A stretch of 14,082 nucleotides of DNA, from assembly GCA_028293685.1 (NCBI GenBank), contig JAQGOI010000173.1, positions 1 through 14,082 on the forward strand, in the 5' to 3' direction. The translations under genes and the position numbers were made by a program. The stretch is from Lysobacteraceae bacterium (GTDB lineage Bacteria; Pseudomonadota; Gammaproteobacteria; Xanthomonadales; Xanthomonadaceae). The notes under the pieces are model-generated. The model made no database searches. It was given only the letters and a program-made list of their open reading frames with translations, and was not told the DNA's origin. Positions 1-7,169 of this stretch are shown here, piece by piece (position 1 is the first letter of the stretch; every line of letters begins with the position of its first letter).

Positions 1-733
1 CGCCCACGCACAGCACATGTCCGTACTTGCCCTTGTGGCTGTCGAGTGGTCTGGGTTTGAGCCAATGGCCAAGCGCCGGTTGTTCGATCGCCCTGGCACA
101 GACGGCATTGGTGTCGCACTCCACGTCCAGCGAGGCCACGGTTTTACGACCGCAGTGATCCAGCGCAGCACCGGTGAACAGTCCGCAATGTGATGCGATG
201 AATTGCAGCGTCGCATCGGCGGACACGGCTGCACCGCGCACATCGCCCGAATCGGCATCGACACCGCTTGGGACGTCGAGCGAAAAGATGATGGACCGAT
301 GCGCATTGATTGCATCGATCAAAACGGAAGAGCCGGCGTCGGGCGCCCTGGTCAAACCAATTCCAAACAGCGCATCGACAACGAGATCTGCTTCGGGGAG
401 CTCACCATCGAATTCCGTAACATCGCCACCGGCAGCGATGAACGCTTTACACGCCCGTTGCGCACTCGCGGCACGTGGTGCGGCCAGCCGCACCACGTGC
501 ACCTTGCGGCCGCTCCCCAGCACCTGCGTCGCCAGTGCATAGCCGTCGCCGCCGTTGTTGCCGCAACCGCAAACGATGAGTACACGCTGAGCTTGGGGCC
601 AGAGCGTCAGCAGGTGGCGCCAGGCGGCGTGGCCAGCGCGCTGTATCAGCACGGCATCATCGGCCGACGCGCACACGGCCTGTTCGACATCACGGATGGC
701 TTTGCTGTTGTAGAGCGCGACGGCATGTTGCAT
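1..733 (-). CDS. nnr: Bifunctional NAD(P)H-hydrate epimerase/dehydratase Nnr (5' part, cut by window edge)
   Basis: Repairs damaged NAD(P)HX: the N-terminal YjeF domain epimerises R- and S-NAD(P)HX, and the C-terminal ribokinase-like domain dehydrates the S form with ADP or ATP. The 244 visible residues hold the whole epimerase domain. CGNNGGDGY at about residues 57-65 is its nucleotide-binding loop, and SLDVPSGVDADSGDV near the middle is the conserved aspartate/potassium-site segment. The last visible residues, KGKYGHVLCVG (234-244), match the opening of the dehydratase domain, so the gene should run on past position 1. The reading frame is open to the edge. The ATG at 733 is the first in frame and lies 22 bp from the divergent queG start. 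E. coli has the same queG/nnr (yjeS/yjeF) divergence with tsaE after nnr, so tsaE may lie outside the window. No clear Shine-Dalgarno precedes the start. Confidence 0.93.
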   Translation of the reverse strand, partial: MQHAVALYNSKAIRDVEQAVCASADDAVLIQRAGHAAWRHLLTLWPQAQRVLIVCGCGNNGGDGYALATQVLGSGRKVHVVRLAAPRAASAQRACKAFIAAGGDVTEFDGELPEADLVVDALFGIGLTRAPDAGSSVLIDAINAHRSIIFSLDVPSGVDADSGDVRGAAVSADATLQFIASHCGLFTGAALDHCGRKTVASLDVECDTNAVCARAIEQPALGHWLKPRPLDSHKGKYGHVLCVG

Positions 734-739
734 GGCGCG

Positions 740-750
740 ATTCTATACTT
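740..750. promoter_or_regulatory. Shared -10 region between divergent nnr and queG
   Basis: Only 22 bp separate the two start codons. Reading +, TATACT (744-749) is a good -10 whose expected start point falls on or next to the queG ATG at 756. Reading -, the same bases give TATAGA (747-742) or TAGAAT (745-740), placing a start within a few bases of the nnr ATG. Neither direction has a good -35 at 16-18 bp. If active, both mRNAs would be leaderless or nearly so. Confidence 0.4.
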
Positions 751-755
751 GCCCC

Positions 756-1838
756 ATGTCATCGCCCGCCGCCGCCGACCGCCCACCAACCGCCACCGAC
801 CGCCACGCCCTGGCGAAAACGATCAAGACGCTTGCGCACGAATACGGCTTCCAGCGCTGCGGAATCAGCGACATCGATCTGGGCGACGACGAAGCGCACC
901 TGCGCGACTGGCTGGCGCAGGGCCTGTACGGGTCGATGGACTGGATGGCACGTCACGGCGACAAACGCTCCCGCCCCGGAGAGCTGCTTCCGGGGACGAT
1001 GCGGGTCATCTCGGTAGGCATGGACTACGGCGGCAATGGTGCCGAGCCCTGGGCGACATTGGCCGACGGCGAGCGCGCCTATGTCGCCCGCTATGCCCTC
1101 GGCCGCGATTATCACAAGCTGATGCGACAAAGGCTGCAGGTGCTTGCCGATCGCATTGCCGACACGGTCGGCCCGTTCGGGCACCGGGTGTTCGTCGACT
1201 CGGCACCCGTGCTCGAACGCGCGCTCGCGCGCAACGCCGGGCTGGGCTGGCTTGGCAAGCACACCTGTCTGATCGACCGGGACGGTGGCTCGTGGTTTTT
1301 CCTTGGCGAGATCTACGTCGACATTCCGCTGCCGGTGGATGCGCCGGCAAGTGCGCATTGCGGAACGTGCGTGCGCTGCATCGACATCTGCCCGACACAG
1401 GCGATCACGGCGCCTTATCGGCTCGACGCACGACGTTGCATCAGCTATCTCACCATCGAGCACGAAGGCGCCATCGATGTGGATCTGCGACCGCTGATCG
1501 GCAATCGCATTTTCGGCTGCGACGACTGTCAGCTCGTATGCCCATGGAACAAGTTTGCGCGCAGAACCGACGAACCTGATTTCCGCGTGCGCAACGACCT
1601 CGACCAGGCGACGCTGGCGGACCTGTTCGCGTGGACGGAAGAAGAATTCATGCAGCGCACCGAAGGTTCGGCGATACGGCGCAGCGGTTACGATCGCTGG
1701 TTGCGCAACATCGCGGTCGCACTGGGCAACGCAGCGGGAACACCACAGGTAGTGGCCGCCCTGGAGTCACGTCGCGGGATCGACAACCCGATCGTGCGCG
1801 AACACGTGCAATGGGCGCTCGAGCGCCACGGCCTCTGA
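756..1838 (+). CDS. queG: Epoxyqueuosine reductase QueG
   Basis: Cobalamin-dependent iron-sulfur enzyme that reduces epoxyqueuosine to queuosine in the wobble position of GUN-anticodon tRNAs; cytoplasmic. The protein is 360 residues, near the usual length of about 380. VDSAPVLERALAR (147-159) carries the conserved catalytic-region aspartate D148, followed by GLGWLGKHT. Two ferredoxin-like clusters are visible: C202/C205/C208/C212 (CGTCVRCIDICP) and C255/C258/C262 (CDDCQLVCPWNK), with an extra conserved cysteine at C228. The short helical C-terminus agrees with the HEAT-like tail of the family. An in-frame ATG at 732 lies inside the opposing nnr gene and upstream of the -10 candidate, so I start at the ATG at 756. 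The gene converges on panD with 4 bp between stop codons. Confidence 0.95.
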   Translation: MSSPAAADRPPTATDRHALAKTIKTLAHEYGFQRCGISDIDLGDDEAHLRDWLAQGLYGSMDWMARHGDKRSRPGELLPGTMRVISVGMDYGGNGAEPWATLADGERAYVARYALGRDYHKLMRQRLQVLADRIADTVGPFGHRVFVDSAPVLERALARNAGLGWLGKHTCLIDRDGGSWFFLGEIYVDIPLPVDAPASAHCGTCVRCIDICPTQAITAPYRLDARRCISYLTIEHEGAIDVDLRPLIGNRIFGCDDCQLVCPWNKFARRTDEPDFRVRNDLDQATLADLFAWTEEEFMQRTEGSAIRRSGYDRWLRNIAVALGNAAGTPQVVAALESRRGIDNPIVREHVQWALERHGL

Positions 1839-1842
1839 CCGC

Positions 1843-2223
1843 TCAGGCGGCTTGCGCGGGAATCGATGTGTTGGTGTGGGTCAGCAGGTTGTGCCGGTCG
1901 ACATACACCAGCGTCGGCTTCCAGGCGACCGCCTCGGCTTCCTCGCACGTGCCGTAGGCGCAGATGATCACCAGGTCGCCAGGCTGCGCGCGATGCGCTG
2001 CGGCGCCATTGACCGAAATGACCCCACTGCCTTCCTCGCCGCGGATAGCGTACGTGACAAAGCGCTGGCCATTGTTGACGTTGAAGATATGCACCTGCTC
2101 GTACTCGTGGATTCCTGCGATATCCAGCAGGCGTCCATCGATGGCGCAGGAGCCCTCGTAGTGCAATTCCGCGTGCGTGACCGTGGCGCGGTGGATCTTG
2201 GCTTTCAGGACGTTCAGCTGCAT
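1843..2223 (-). CDS. panD: Aspartate 1-decarboxylase PanD
   Basis: Makes beta-alanine from L-aspartate for pantothenate synthesis; PanC, encoded just upstream, consumes the product. The 126-residue proenzyme has the family length. Self-cleavage should occur between Gly24 and Ser25 in YEGSCAID, leaving Ser25 as the pyruvoyl cofactor. The start [20 protein letters not shown] is typical, and K9, H11 and R12 lie in the conserved N-terminal strand. The ATG at 2223 has a strong GGAGG (2234-2230) six bases upstream. A longer reading from 2295 adds 24 residues with no family resemblance and ignores this ribosome site. An 81-bp gap separates it from panC and holds a candidate promoter, so panD may be transcribed both with and apart from panBC. 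It ends 4 bp from the convergent queG stop. Confidence 0.97.
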   Translation of the reverse strand: MQLNVLKAKIHRATVTHAELHYEGSCAIDGRLLDIAGIHEYEQVHIFNVNNGQRFVTYAIRGEEGSGVISVNGAAAHRAQPGDLVIICAYGTCEEAEAVAWKPTLVYVDRHNLLTHTNTSIPAQAA

Positions 2224-2263
2224 GGTCGGCCTCCGGCGAGCGCCGATCGCGGGTAAGGACGGC

Positions 2264-2292
2264 AGTGTAGGGAGCGAATTGTCGCACCGCAA
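2264..2292 (-). promoter_or_regulatory. Candidate sigma70 promoter for panD
   Basis: On the minus strand, TTGCGG (2292-2287) and TACACT (2269-2264) are separated by exactly 17 bp. The -35 lies just past the panC stop and the -10 is about 40 bp before the panD ATG. The expected start near 2257 gives a leader of about 34 nt. Found by eye; a chance match is possible. Confidence 0.4.
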
Positions 2293-2304
2293 CATGGCTC
2301 GCCG

Positions 2305-3174
2305 TCATTCAGCCAGCGGCCAATTCCCCGGGTCAAACGCGATGTTGTCGATCAGGCGCGTTCGGCCCAGGCGCGCGGCGATCAACGCCACCTGCGGGCC
2401 GCCTTCGCCCCATTCCGGGTCGCTGAGATCCGGGCGCCTGACTACGGCGTAGTCGACGATGAACCCGGCGTCCCGCAGCACCTGCGACGCGGCGCGCTCC
2501 ACGTCAAGGCGAGCGTTGCCTGCCAATGTCTGCGATCGCATCTGCTGCAGTGTGCGATGGATCGTCGCCGCGGTGGGGCGCTCGTTGGTCGACAGGTATT
2601 GATTGCGCGAACTCATCGCCAAGCCATCTGCTTCGCGCAGGGTTTCTCCTGCAATGATCTCGACCGGGAGACCCATGTCGCCCACCAGGTAGCGGACCAC
2701 TGCAAGTTGCTGGTAATCCTTGCGACCGAAAACCGCGATGTCGGGTTGCACCTGGTTGAACAGTTTTGCGACGACCGTGGCGACGCCGTCGAAGTGACCT
2801 GGCCGGGAAGCGCCCTCCAGCATGTCGGTGATGATCGGCACGGACACCCGCACCGTGGCGTCCACGCCGTGCGGATACATCGTCTCAACCGAAGGCATCC
2901 ACACCAGGTCGCAGCCGGCCGACGCAAGGCCTTCCTGATCGGATTCCGGCGTTCGCGGGTAGCGTCCGAAATCCTCGTTGGGCCCAAACTGCGTCGGATT
3001 GACGAAGATGCTCGCCACCACGCAGTCGGCGTGTTGCCTGGCGAGCGCGATCAAGGCGTAGTGGCCCGCATGCAGGTTGCCCATCGTCGGCACGAAACCG
3101 ACGCGCTTGCCTTCCCGCCTCCACTGCCCGATGCGCGCTCGCAACTCGGGCAGCTGTGTTGCGATCACGATCAT
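2305..3174 (-). CDS. panC: Pantothenate synthetase PanC
   Basis: ATP-dependent ligase that joins D-pantoate to beta-alanine through a pantoyl-adenylate, giving pantothenate (vitamin B5, the CoA precursor); cytoplasmic. At 289 residues it has the family length. The HIGH-like ATP motif is [10 protein letters not shown] (29-38). NPTQF at 59-63 and GRKDYQQL at 150-157 are substrate-site segments, and MSSRN (187-191) is the KMSKS-like loop. The ATG at 3174 overlaps the panB TGA by four bases (ATGA), so translation is probably coupled to panB. Only a weak GGA precedes the start, in line with coupling. PanB supplies its pantoate precursor and PanD its beta-alanine. Confidence 0.97.
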   Translation of the reverse strand: MIVIATQLPELRARIGQWRREGKRVGFVPTMGNLHAGHYALIALARQHADCVVASIFVNPTQFGPNEDFGRYPRTPESDQEGLASAGCDLVWMPSVETMYPHGVDATVRVSVPIITDMLEGASRPGHFDGVATVVAKLFNQVQPDIAVFGRKDYQQLAVVRYLVGDMGLPVEIIAGETLREADGLAMSSRNQYLSTNERPTAATIHRTLQQMRSQTLAGNARLDVERAASQVLRDAGFIVDYAVVRRPDLSDPEWGEGGPQVALIAARLGRTRLIDNIAFDPGNWPLAE

Positions 3175-3989
3175 CCGTAGCTGTGCTCGGCATCCGGAAA
3201 ACGGCCGGCACGGACAGCGTCGGCAAATGCACGGACGGCACCGGCAATCGAGCCACCGTCGGCGAGGAAATCCCTGACGAACTTCGGCCGCCGATGACCG
3301 CTGTTGATTCCAAGAAGGTCGTGCAGGACCAGCACCTGTCCATCACAGTCGACGCCAGCGCCAATACCGATCGTTGGAATCGAAACCGACGACGTGATCG
3401 CGGCGGCCACGGATGAAGGCACGCATTCGAGCACCAGCAGCGACGCACCCGCCTGGGTCACCTCGGCAGCGTCGGCGCGCAGGATTGCGGCGGCACGTTC
3501 GTCGCGGCCCTGCACCTTGTAGCCACCCATCCGCAGCACCGATTGCGGTGTCAGTCCCAGGTGCGCGCACACCGGGATCTCGCGCTCGACCAGGAACCGG
3601 ATCACGTCGAGCTTGTGTCCCGCACCCTCCAGCTTGACCATGCCGGCACCCGCCTGCAGGCAGCGCACCGATGCATCGAGTGCGCGCTCGGGGGTGGCAT
3701 CGGCCTGGAACGGCAGATCAGCGATCAGCAAGGCGCTCGACGTGCCGCGTGCGGCGCAAGCCGTGTGATAGACGATGTCGTCGACGCTGACCGGCAACGT
3801 GCTCTGGTGGCCCTGCACCACCATGCCGAGCGAGTCGCCCACCAGGATGAGGTCGACACCCGCTTCATCCAGCGTCCGCGCGAAGCTTGCGTCGTAGGCG
3901 GTCAGCATCACCAGCCTGCGACCTTCGCGCTTGGCGTCGGCCAGCATCGGAACGGTCCAGGCCTTGCGGGCGGGGCGGTCGGCGTACAT
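3171..3989 (-). CDS. panB: 3-methyl-2-oxobutanoate hydroxymethyltransferase PanB (ketopantoate hydroxymethyltransferase)
   Basis: Transfers a one-carbon unit from 5,10-methylenetetrahydrofolate to alpha-ketoisovalerate, giving ketopantoate, the first committed step to pantothenate. The 272-residue TIM-barrel protein has the metal ligands and active-site residues in expected places: D52 in LVGDSLG, D91 in IADLPF, E121 in KLEG, and catalytic E188 in [13 protein letters not shown] (155-162) is a further family signature. The ATG at 3989 has GGAG four bases upstream. It lies 37 bp after folK and overlaps panC. Because its co-substrate is a folate, the adjacent folK gives the run a metabolic logic, although such grouping may be only positional. 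panE, for the ketopantoate reductase step, is not in the window. Confidence 0.97.
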   Translation of the reverse strand: MYADRPARKAWTVPMLADAKREGRRLVMLTAYDASFARTLDEAGVDLILVGDSLGMVVQGHQSTLPVSVDDIVYHTACAARGTSSALLIADLPFQADATPERALDASVRCLQAGAGMVKLEGAGHKLDVIRFLVEREIPVCAHLGLTPQSVLRMGGYKVQGRDERAAAILRADAAEVTQAGASLLVLECVPSSVAAAITSSVSIPTIGIGAGVDCDGQVLVLHDLLGINSGHRRPKFVRDFLADGGSIAGAVRAFADAVRAGRFPDAEHSYG

Positions 3990-4026
3990 GCGGCTCCAGC
4001 GACAGGCACAGGCGGAATCGATCCCG

Positions 4027-4512
4027 CTAGCCTACGGCTTGGATACCCTCGGAAGCCAGCGCAGCCAGCGCCTGCCGCGCGCTGCACTGTCGCGGAATCA
4101 GCACCGCGGGGTCGATTTCAACCATCGGCACCAATGCAAATGCACGCTCGTGCAGATGCGGATGCGGCACCCGCAGGCCCGGCTCATCGATGACGGCATC
4201 GCCGTAGAGCAGCAGGTCCAGGTCGAGGATGCGCGGGCCCCAGCGTTCGCGACGCACCCGTCCGAAGGCGCGTTCGATCCCGAGCAGACGGTCGAGCAGC
4301 GCTCGGGCGGACAGCTCCGTCTCCAGCAGCGCGACGGCATTGATGAAATCCGGCTGCAGGGCCAGCCCCCACGCTGGCGTCCGGTACAGCCTGGACGTTG
4401 CCAGAACGTGGGTGTCCGGCAACTGCTCCAATGCGTCGAAGGCGGCCGGCAACGTCGCAAGCGGCTCGCCGGTATTGCCGCCCAGGCCAACCCAGGCGCG
4501 AGCGGCACTCAC
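4027..4512 (-). CDS. folK: 2-amino-4-hydroxy-6-hydroxymethyldihydropteridine pyrophosphokinase FolK (HPPK)
   Basis: Transfers pyrophosphate from ATP to 6-hydroxymethyl-7,8-dihydropterin, the step before dihydropteroate synthase in folate synthesis. The protein is 161 residues, the normal single-domain HPPK length. [10 protein letters not shown] (8-17) opens the fold. [18 protein letters not shown] (88-105) is the family signature, with Mg-binding D97 and D99. [16 protein letters not shown] follows as expected. The start codon is GTG at 4512, overlapping the pcnB TGA in a GTGA arrangement, which suggests coupled translation. It lies between pcnB and panB on the same strand. Confidence 0.96.
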   Translation of the reverse strand: MSAARAWVGLGGNTGEPLATLPAAFDALEQLPDTHVLATSRLYRTPAWGLALQPDFINAVALLETELSARALLDRLLGIERAFGRVRRERWGPRILDLDLLLYGDAVIDEPGLRVPHPHLHERAFALVPMVEIDPAVLIPRQCSARQALAALASEGIQAVG

Positions 4513-5882
4513 TGCGAGGCGACTGGCCGTCGACGGCGGCGGCGTTTGCGCGGTGCATCGCCATCCAGCTGAGCAGGCTCTTCACCAGGCTCGAGCGCCT
4601 GTTCGTCCGAATGCGTCTCCAGCGGATCCATCGGCTGCGTTTGAGCTTCCTGCCAGAAGGCCACTTCCTCGGAATGCTCGTTGGATGCGAACTGCCGCAG
4701 CACGAGGAAGTCGAAGCCCGCGCGGAAACGCGGATGTGCAAGCAGGCGCATCACGCGTTTACGCTGCCGCTGCGCAAAGCGCGACTGCAGGAGCCAGATC
4801 TCCTGCATCGGTAACGAGAAACGCCGGGGCAGCGCGATCATCGAGAGCTGGTGCAGCGTGACCCGATCGGCAGCGCGACGCTGCGCCTCGGCAGCGTGCA
4901 TTCCCTGTGCCTGCAGCGCCATCAGCGTGCGGCAGTAAGCGGGCCACAGCAGCAGGGCGAACAGGAACGCCGGCGAGACGGGCTCGTCGTTGGCAACGCG
5001 CACGTCGGTGCCGCGCAGTCCCTCCAGCAACATGCGACGCAGGGCACCGCTTCGATTTGCGGCAAGCGCAGATGATGTTTCGGGAAGCAGGACCGGCAAC
5101 AGGCCGTGGCGCTCCAGTCCAAGGAAACTCGCGACCGCATGCCCCGACAGGAACAGCTTCAGGCATTCCTCGAACAGGCGTGCCGGCGCGGATTCGCGCA
5201 GCAACGGCGCAAGCACCGGAAGCGGCGATGCGGTCGCGTCGTCAATGCTGAACCCCAGTTTTGCCGCCAGGCGCACGGCGCGCAGCATGCGTACCGGATC
5301 TTCGCGGTAGCGCTGCTCGGGATCGCCGATCAGGCGCAGGACGCGGTTCTGCACATCCTCGAATCCGCCGGTGTAATCGCGCACCGAGAAATCATCGATC
5401 GCGTAATACAAGGCATTGGCGGTGAAATCCCGCCTGATGGCGTCGTCTTCGATGGCACCAAAGACGTTATCGCGCACCAGCCGGCCACCTGCATGCAATT
5501 CACGGTCGCCGCTGCCGTCGTCGACATTCGCGCGGAATGTCGCGACCTCGATGATCTCGCGGCCGAACACGACGTGCGCAAGACGGAATCGGCGTCCTAT
5601 CAGGCGGGAGTTGCGGAACAGATGACGCACTTCCTCCGGCGTCGCACTGGTGGCGATGTCAAAATCCTTGGGATGGCCGCCGACCAGCAGGTCGCGCACG
5701 GCACCGCCGACCAGAAAGCCGGCGAAACCGGCATCGCGCAGCCGATAGAGCACGCGCAGGGCGTTTGGGCTGATGTCCTTGCGCGAAATCGGATGGGCGT
5801 CGCGAGCGATGGTCCGCAGCCCGGCCGGTCGTCCGTCAATCGTCGTGCCACGCTCAAGCGAATCGTCGGAATGGATGGGCAT
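4509..5882 (-). CDS. pcnB: Poly(A) polymerase I PcnB
   Basis: Adds 3' poly(A) tails that promote decay of RNA and of replication-control RNAs. The protein is 457 residues. The nucleotidyltransferase head has FLVGGAVRDLL (56-66), the catalytic aspartates in PKDFDIAT (D73, D75) and RRDFTANALYY (150-160), followed by DPVRMLRAVRLAAKLG, the neck helix that binds RNA. The C-terminus ends in a dense basic stretch (RKRRRRRR), typical of PAP I rather than of CCA-adding enzymes. The ATG at 5882 is the only sensible start: reading further upstream to 6182 passes through the antisense of the tRNA-Glu gene. No clear Shine-Dalgarno precedes the ATG, so initiation may be weak; E. coli pcnB is also known for poor initiation. 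Its stop overlaps the folK start. Confidence 0.95.
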   Translation of the reverse strand: MPIHSDDSLERGTTIDGRPAGLRTIARDAHPISRKDISPNALRVLYRLRDAGFAGFLVGGAVRDLLVGGHPKDFDIATSATPEEVRHLFRNSRLIGRRFRLAHVVFGREIIEVATFRANVDDGSGDRELHAGGRLVRDNVFGAIEDDAIRRDFTANALYYAIDDFSVRDYTGGFEDVQNRVLRLIGDPEQRYREDPVRMLRAVRLAAKLGFSIDDATASPLPVLAPLLRESAPARLFEECLKLFLSGHAVASFLGLERHGLLPVLLPETSSALAANRSGALRRMLLEGLRGTDVRVANDEPVSPAFLFALLLWPAYCRTLMALQAQGMHAAEAQRRAADRVTLHQLSMIALPRRFSLPMQEIWLLQSRFAQRQRKRVMRLLAHPRFRAGFDFLVLRQFASNEHSEEVAFWQEAQTQPMDPLETHSDEQALEPGEEPAQLDGDAPRKRRRRRRPVASQ

Positions 5883-5928
5883 CGAGGGCGGCGCGCCGCA
5901 ACAGTGAGCCAGAAGGCGGGAAGTCGCG

Positions 5929-5957
5929 TTGCCTGCGGCAAACGCGGCCCATATACT
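5929..5957 (+). promoter_or_regulatory. Sigma70 promoter for tRNA-Glu
   Basis: TTGCCT (5929-5934) and TATACT (5952-5957) are exactly 17 bp apart. The expected start is near 5963-5965, about 75 bp before the tRNA. The bases after the -10 are very GC-rich (gcctcgcgccg), the discriminator type linked to stringent control of stable RNA genes. It is divergent from pcnB. Confidence 0.65.
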
Positions 5958-5963
5958 ACCAAG

Positions 5964-5989
5964 CCTCGCGCCGCTGTCCCGGCGCGGGG
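5964..5989 (+). other. Strong stem-loop in the tRNA-Glu precursor leader
   Basis: CGCGCCG (5967-5973) pairs fully with CGGCGCG (5980-5986) around a 6-nt loop. CCT and GGG on either side add three more pairs, one of them G-U. It begins at the predicted transcription start. There is no T-tract, so I do not call it a terminator; it is more likely a 5' cap-like structure in the precursor or a processing feature. Confidence 0.5.
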
Positions 5990-6038
5990 CCGGTTGTCCA
6001 GCCGGCAGGTTGCGAAGCGCGTGCTTCCGACCAACCCC

Positions 6039-6114
6039 GCTCCCTTCGTCTAGAGGCCCAGGACGTGGCCCTCTCAAGGCTAAAACACGGGTTCGAATCC
6101 CGTAGGGAGCACCA
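6039..6114 (+). tRNA. tRNA-Glu (anticodon CTC)
   Basis: A 76-nt cloverleaf with encoded CCA. The acceptor GCTCCCT (6039-6045) pairs with AGGGAGC (6104-6110). A short GTC/GAC D-stem, with GTCTAGAGGCCCAGGAC as in E. coli tRNA-Glu, is followed by anticodon stem TGGCC/GGCTA (one G-U) around the loop CTCTCAA. The anticodon CTC is at 6073-6075. The T-arm is ACGGG-TTCGAAT-CCCGT. The discriminator is A. A CTC anticodon reads GAG only, so a second tRNA-Glu (TTC) should exist elsewhere in the genome. Confidence 0.96.
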
Positions 6115-6151
6115 ATTCGTGCGCCGGCATCGTGCTGCGTGCACTGTCCAG

Positions 6152-6176
6152 CCCGGTACTCGCCGGGTATTTCGTT
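6152..6176 (+). terminator. Possible weak terminator after tRNA-Glu
   Basis: CCCGG (6152-6156) pairs with CCGGG (6163-6167) around TACTCG and is followed by the T-rich tatttcgtt. The stem is only 5 bp and the T-run is broken, so it may stop tRNA transcription only in part, allowing some read-through toward fdxA. Confidence 0.35.
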
Positions 6177-6230
6177 CTGCATTCACTCGTCTGGCTAGAC
6201 TAGTGCCTGTTCGATCACCGGATGGATTGC

Positions 6231-6554
6231 ATGCCCTTCGTCGTCACCGAGAACTGCATCAAGTGCAAATACACCGACTGCGTCGAGGTATGCCCGGTCG
6301 ACTGTTTCCATGAAGGTCCGAACTTCCTGGTGATCGATCCGGACGAATGCATCGACTGCACGTTGTGCGAGCCTGAGTGCCCGATCAATGCGATCTATCC
6401 CGAAGATGACGTCCCGGCCGGGCAGGAAGCATTCGTCGCGCTCAACGCCGAACTGGCGAAAGCCTGGCCCGTGATCACCACGCGCAAGGACGGCCTGGAC
6501 GATGCAAAGCAATGGGAAGGCAAGCCGGACAAGCTGCCGCTGCTGGAGCGCTAG
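6231..6554 (+). CDS. fdxA: 7Fe-8S ferredoxin FdxA
   Basis: Small electron carrier with one [3Fe-4S] and one [4Fe-4S] cluster, closely like Azotobacter ferredoxin I; its redox partner here is unknown. The protein is 107 residues, the family length. [17 protein letters not shown] (C9, C12, C17, C21, C25) and [12 protein letters not shown] (C40, C43, C46, C50) contain all cluster ligands. By comparison with the Azotobacter protein, C9, C17 and C50 hold the 3Fe cluster and C21, C40, C43 and C46 the 4Fe cluster. I start at 6231 (MPFVVTEN), as in homologues; an ATG nine bases earlier adds only MDC. A -10-like TAGACT at 6196-6201 has no good -35, so the promoter is uncertain. It converges on a lipoprotein gene with 6 bp between stops. 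Confidence 0.96.
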   Translation: MPFVVTENCIKCKYTDCVEVCPVDCFHEGPNFLVIDPDECIDCTLCEPECPINAIYPEDDVPAGQEAFVALNAELAKAWPVITTRKDGLDDAKQWEGKPDKLPLLER

Positions 6555-6560
6555 ACGGCG

Positions 6561-7160
6561 TTACTTCCTTTTGGCTTTGCGGGACTTGGATTTTGGCTTG
6601 GAGGTTGGGGTGGTCTTGGTCGGATGCCCCTGCGCGTCGACGAGGATCGGTTGCCCGTGCTTGTCGAATTTGATGGTCTGACGGTATTTGCCGATTTCCA
6701 GCGGAATGTCGCGCTGGAGAATGTGCATCAGCTCGTCCGCGGCCGGGCTGTCGTTCCGGCTTCCATCGGGCGTCATCGCGACCACCTGCGTGAGCATCTG
6801 TCGGCCGGCACCCTGCAGCGCCAATGCCCGGCATCGGATCAGAAGGTGTTCGCCCCGGTAGCGCAGTTCGTAGAGGCCCAGCATCTGCGCCCTGCTCTCG
6901 TACTGGACGCCGTCGATGTGGATCACGATCTGGCCGATCGTGTTCCACGTGTCGAGCATGTTTTCCGGGACGGTGAACGTCGCGTCCTCAAGTGCGGGCG
7001 CACTGGCGACAGGGGTCGCAGTGGCTTGCGACTGTTTGCGACCGTTCGCCGTGCATCCGGCAACCAGCAGCACACACAGCAATGCGACCGATGGTCCCGG
7101 CAACAGCACGCCTCGCCCACGCACCGAAAGATTTCGGATGCGGCGACGAGGCGCTGACAT
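6561..7160 (-). CDS. Predicted lipoprotein, apparent diverged paralogue of the adjacent BamC-like protein
   Basis: A 199-residue protein of unproven function. A hydrophobic signal (about residues 19-35) ends in the lipobox LVAGC, giving lipidated C36 with Thr at +2, consistent with outer-membrane sorting. The n-region is long and arginine-rich. Residues 62-109 align without gaps to residues 91-138 of the upstream BamC-like protein: 15 of 48 identical by my count, including GV...S(K/R)AQ.LG.Y, Y.G and L.R. A later P.G...DS motif is also shared. This points to one helix-grip domain of the BamC type. The C-terminus, from about residue 182, is a lysine/arginine/serine/threonine tail ending KSRKAKRK. 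The ATG at 7160 lies 9 bp after the bamC stop with no strong Shine-Dalgarno, so it is likely the third gene of a dapA-bamC operon. I give no gene name. Confidence 0.85.
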   Translation of the reverse strand: MSAPRRRIRNLSVRGRGVLLPGPSVALLCVLLVAGCTANGRKQSQATATPVASAPALEDATFTVPENMLDTWNTIGQIVIHIDGVQYESRAQMLGLYELRYRGEHLLIRCRALALQGAGRQMLTQVVAMTPDGSRNDSPAADELMHILQRDIPLEIGKYRQTIKFDKHGQPILVDAQGHPTKTTPTSKPKSKSRKAKRK

Positions 7161-7169
7161 GGCGAGGGT

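Noticed and set aside
732..755. Upstream in-frame ATG for queG adding eight residues.
   Set aside because: It overlaps the nnr start codon on the other strand and lies before the only -10 candidate; the added residues are not conserved in the family as I recall it.
203..1579. A 458-residue plus-strand open frame across nnr and queG.
   Set aside because: It runs antisense to nnr and out of frame with queG, is arginine-rich low-complexity sequence typical of GC-rich shadow frames, and shows no family motif. The opposing nnr frame has clear YjeF motifs.
5883..6182. A 100-residue N-terminal extension of PcnB.
   Set aside because: Its sequence (YGIRTRVLAL region) is the antisense translation of tRNA-Glu, and it also crosses the tRNA promoter. 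The PcnB family N-terminus fits the ATG at 5882.
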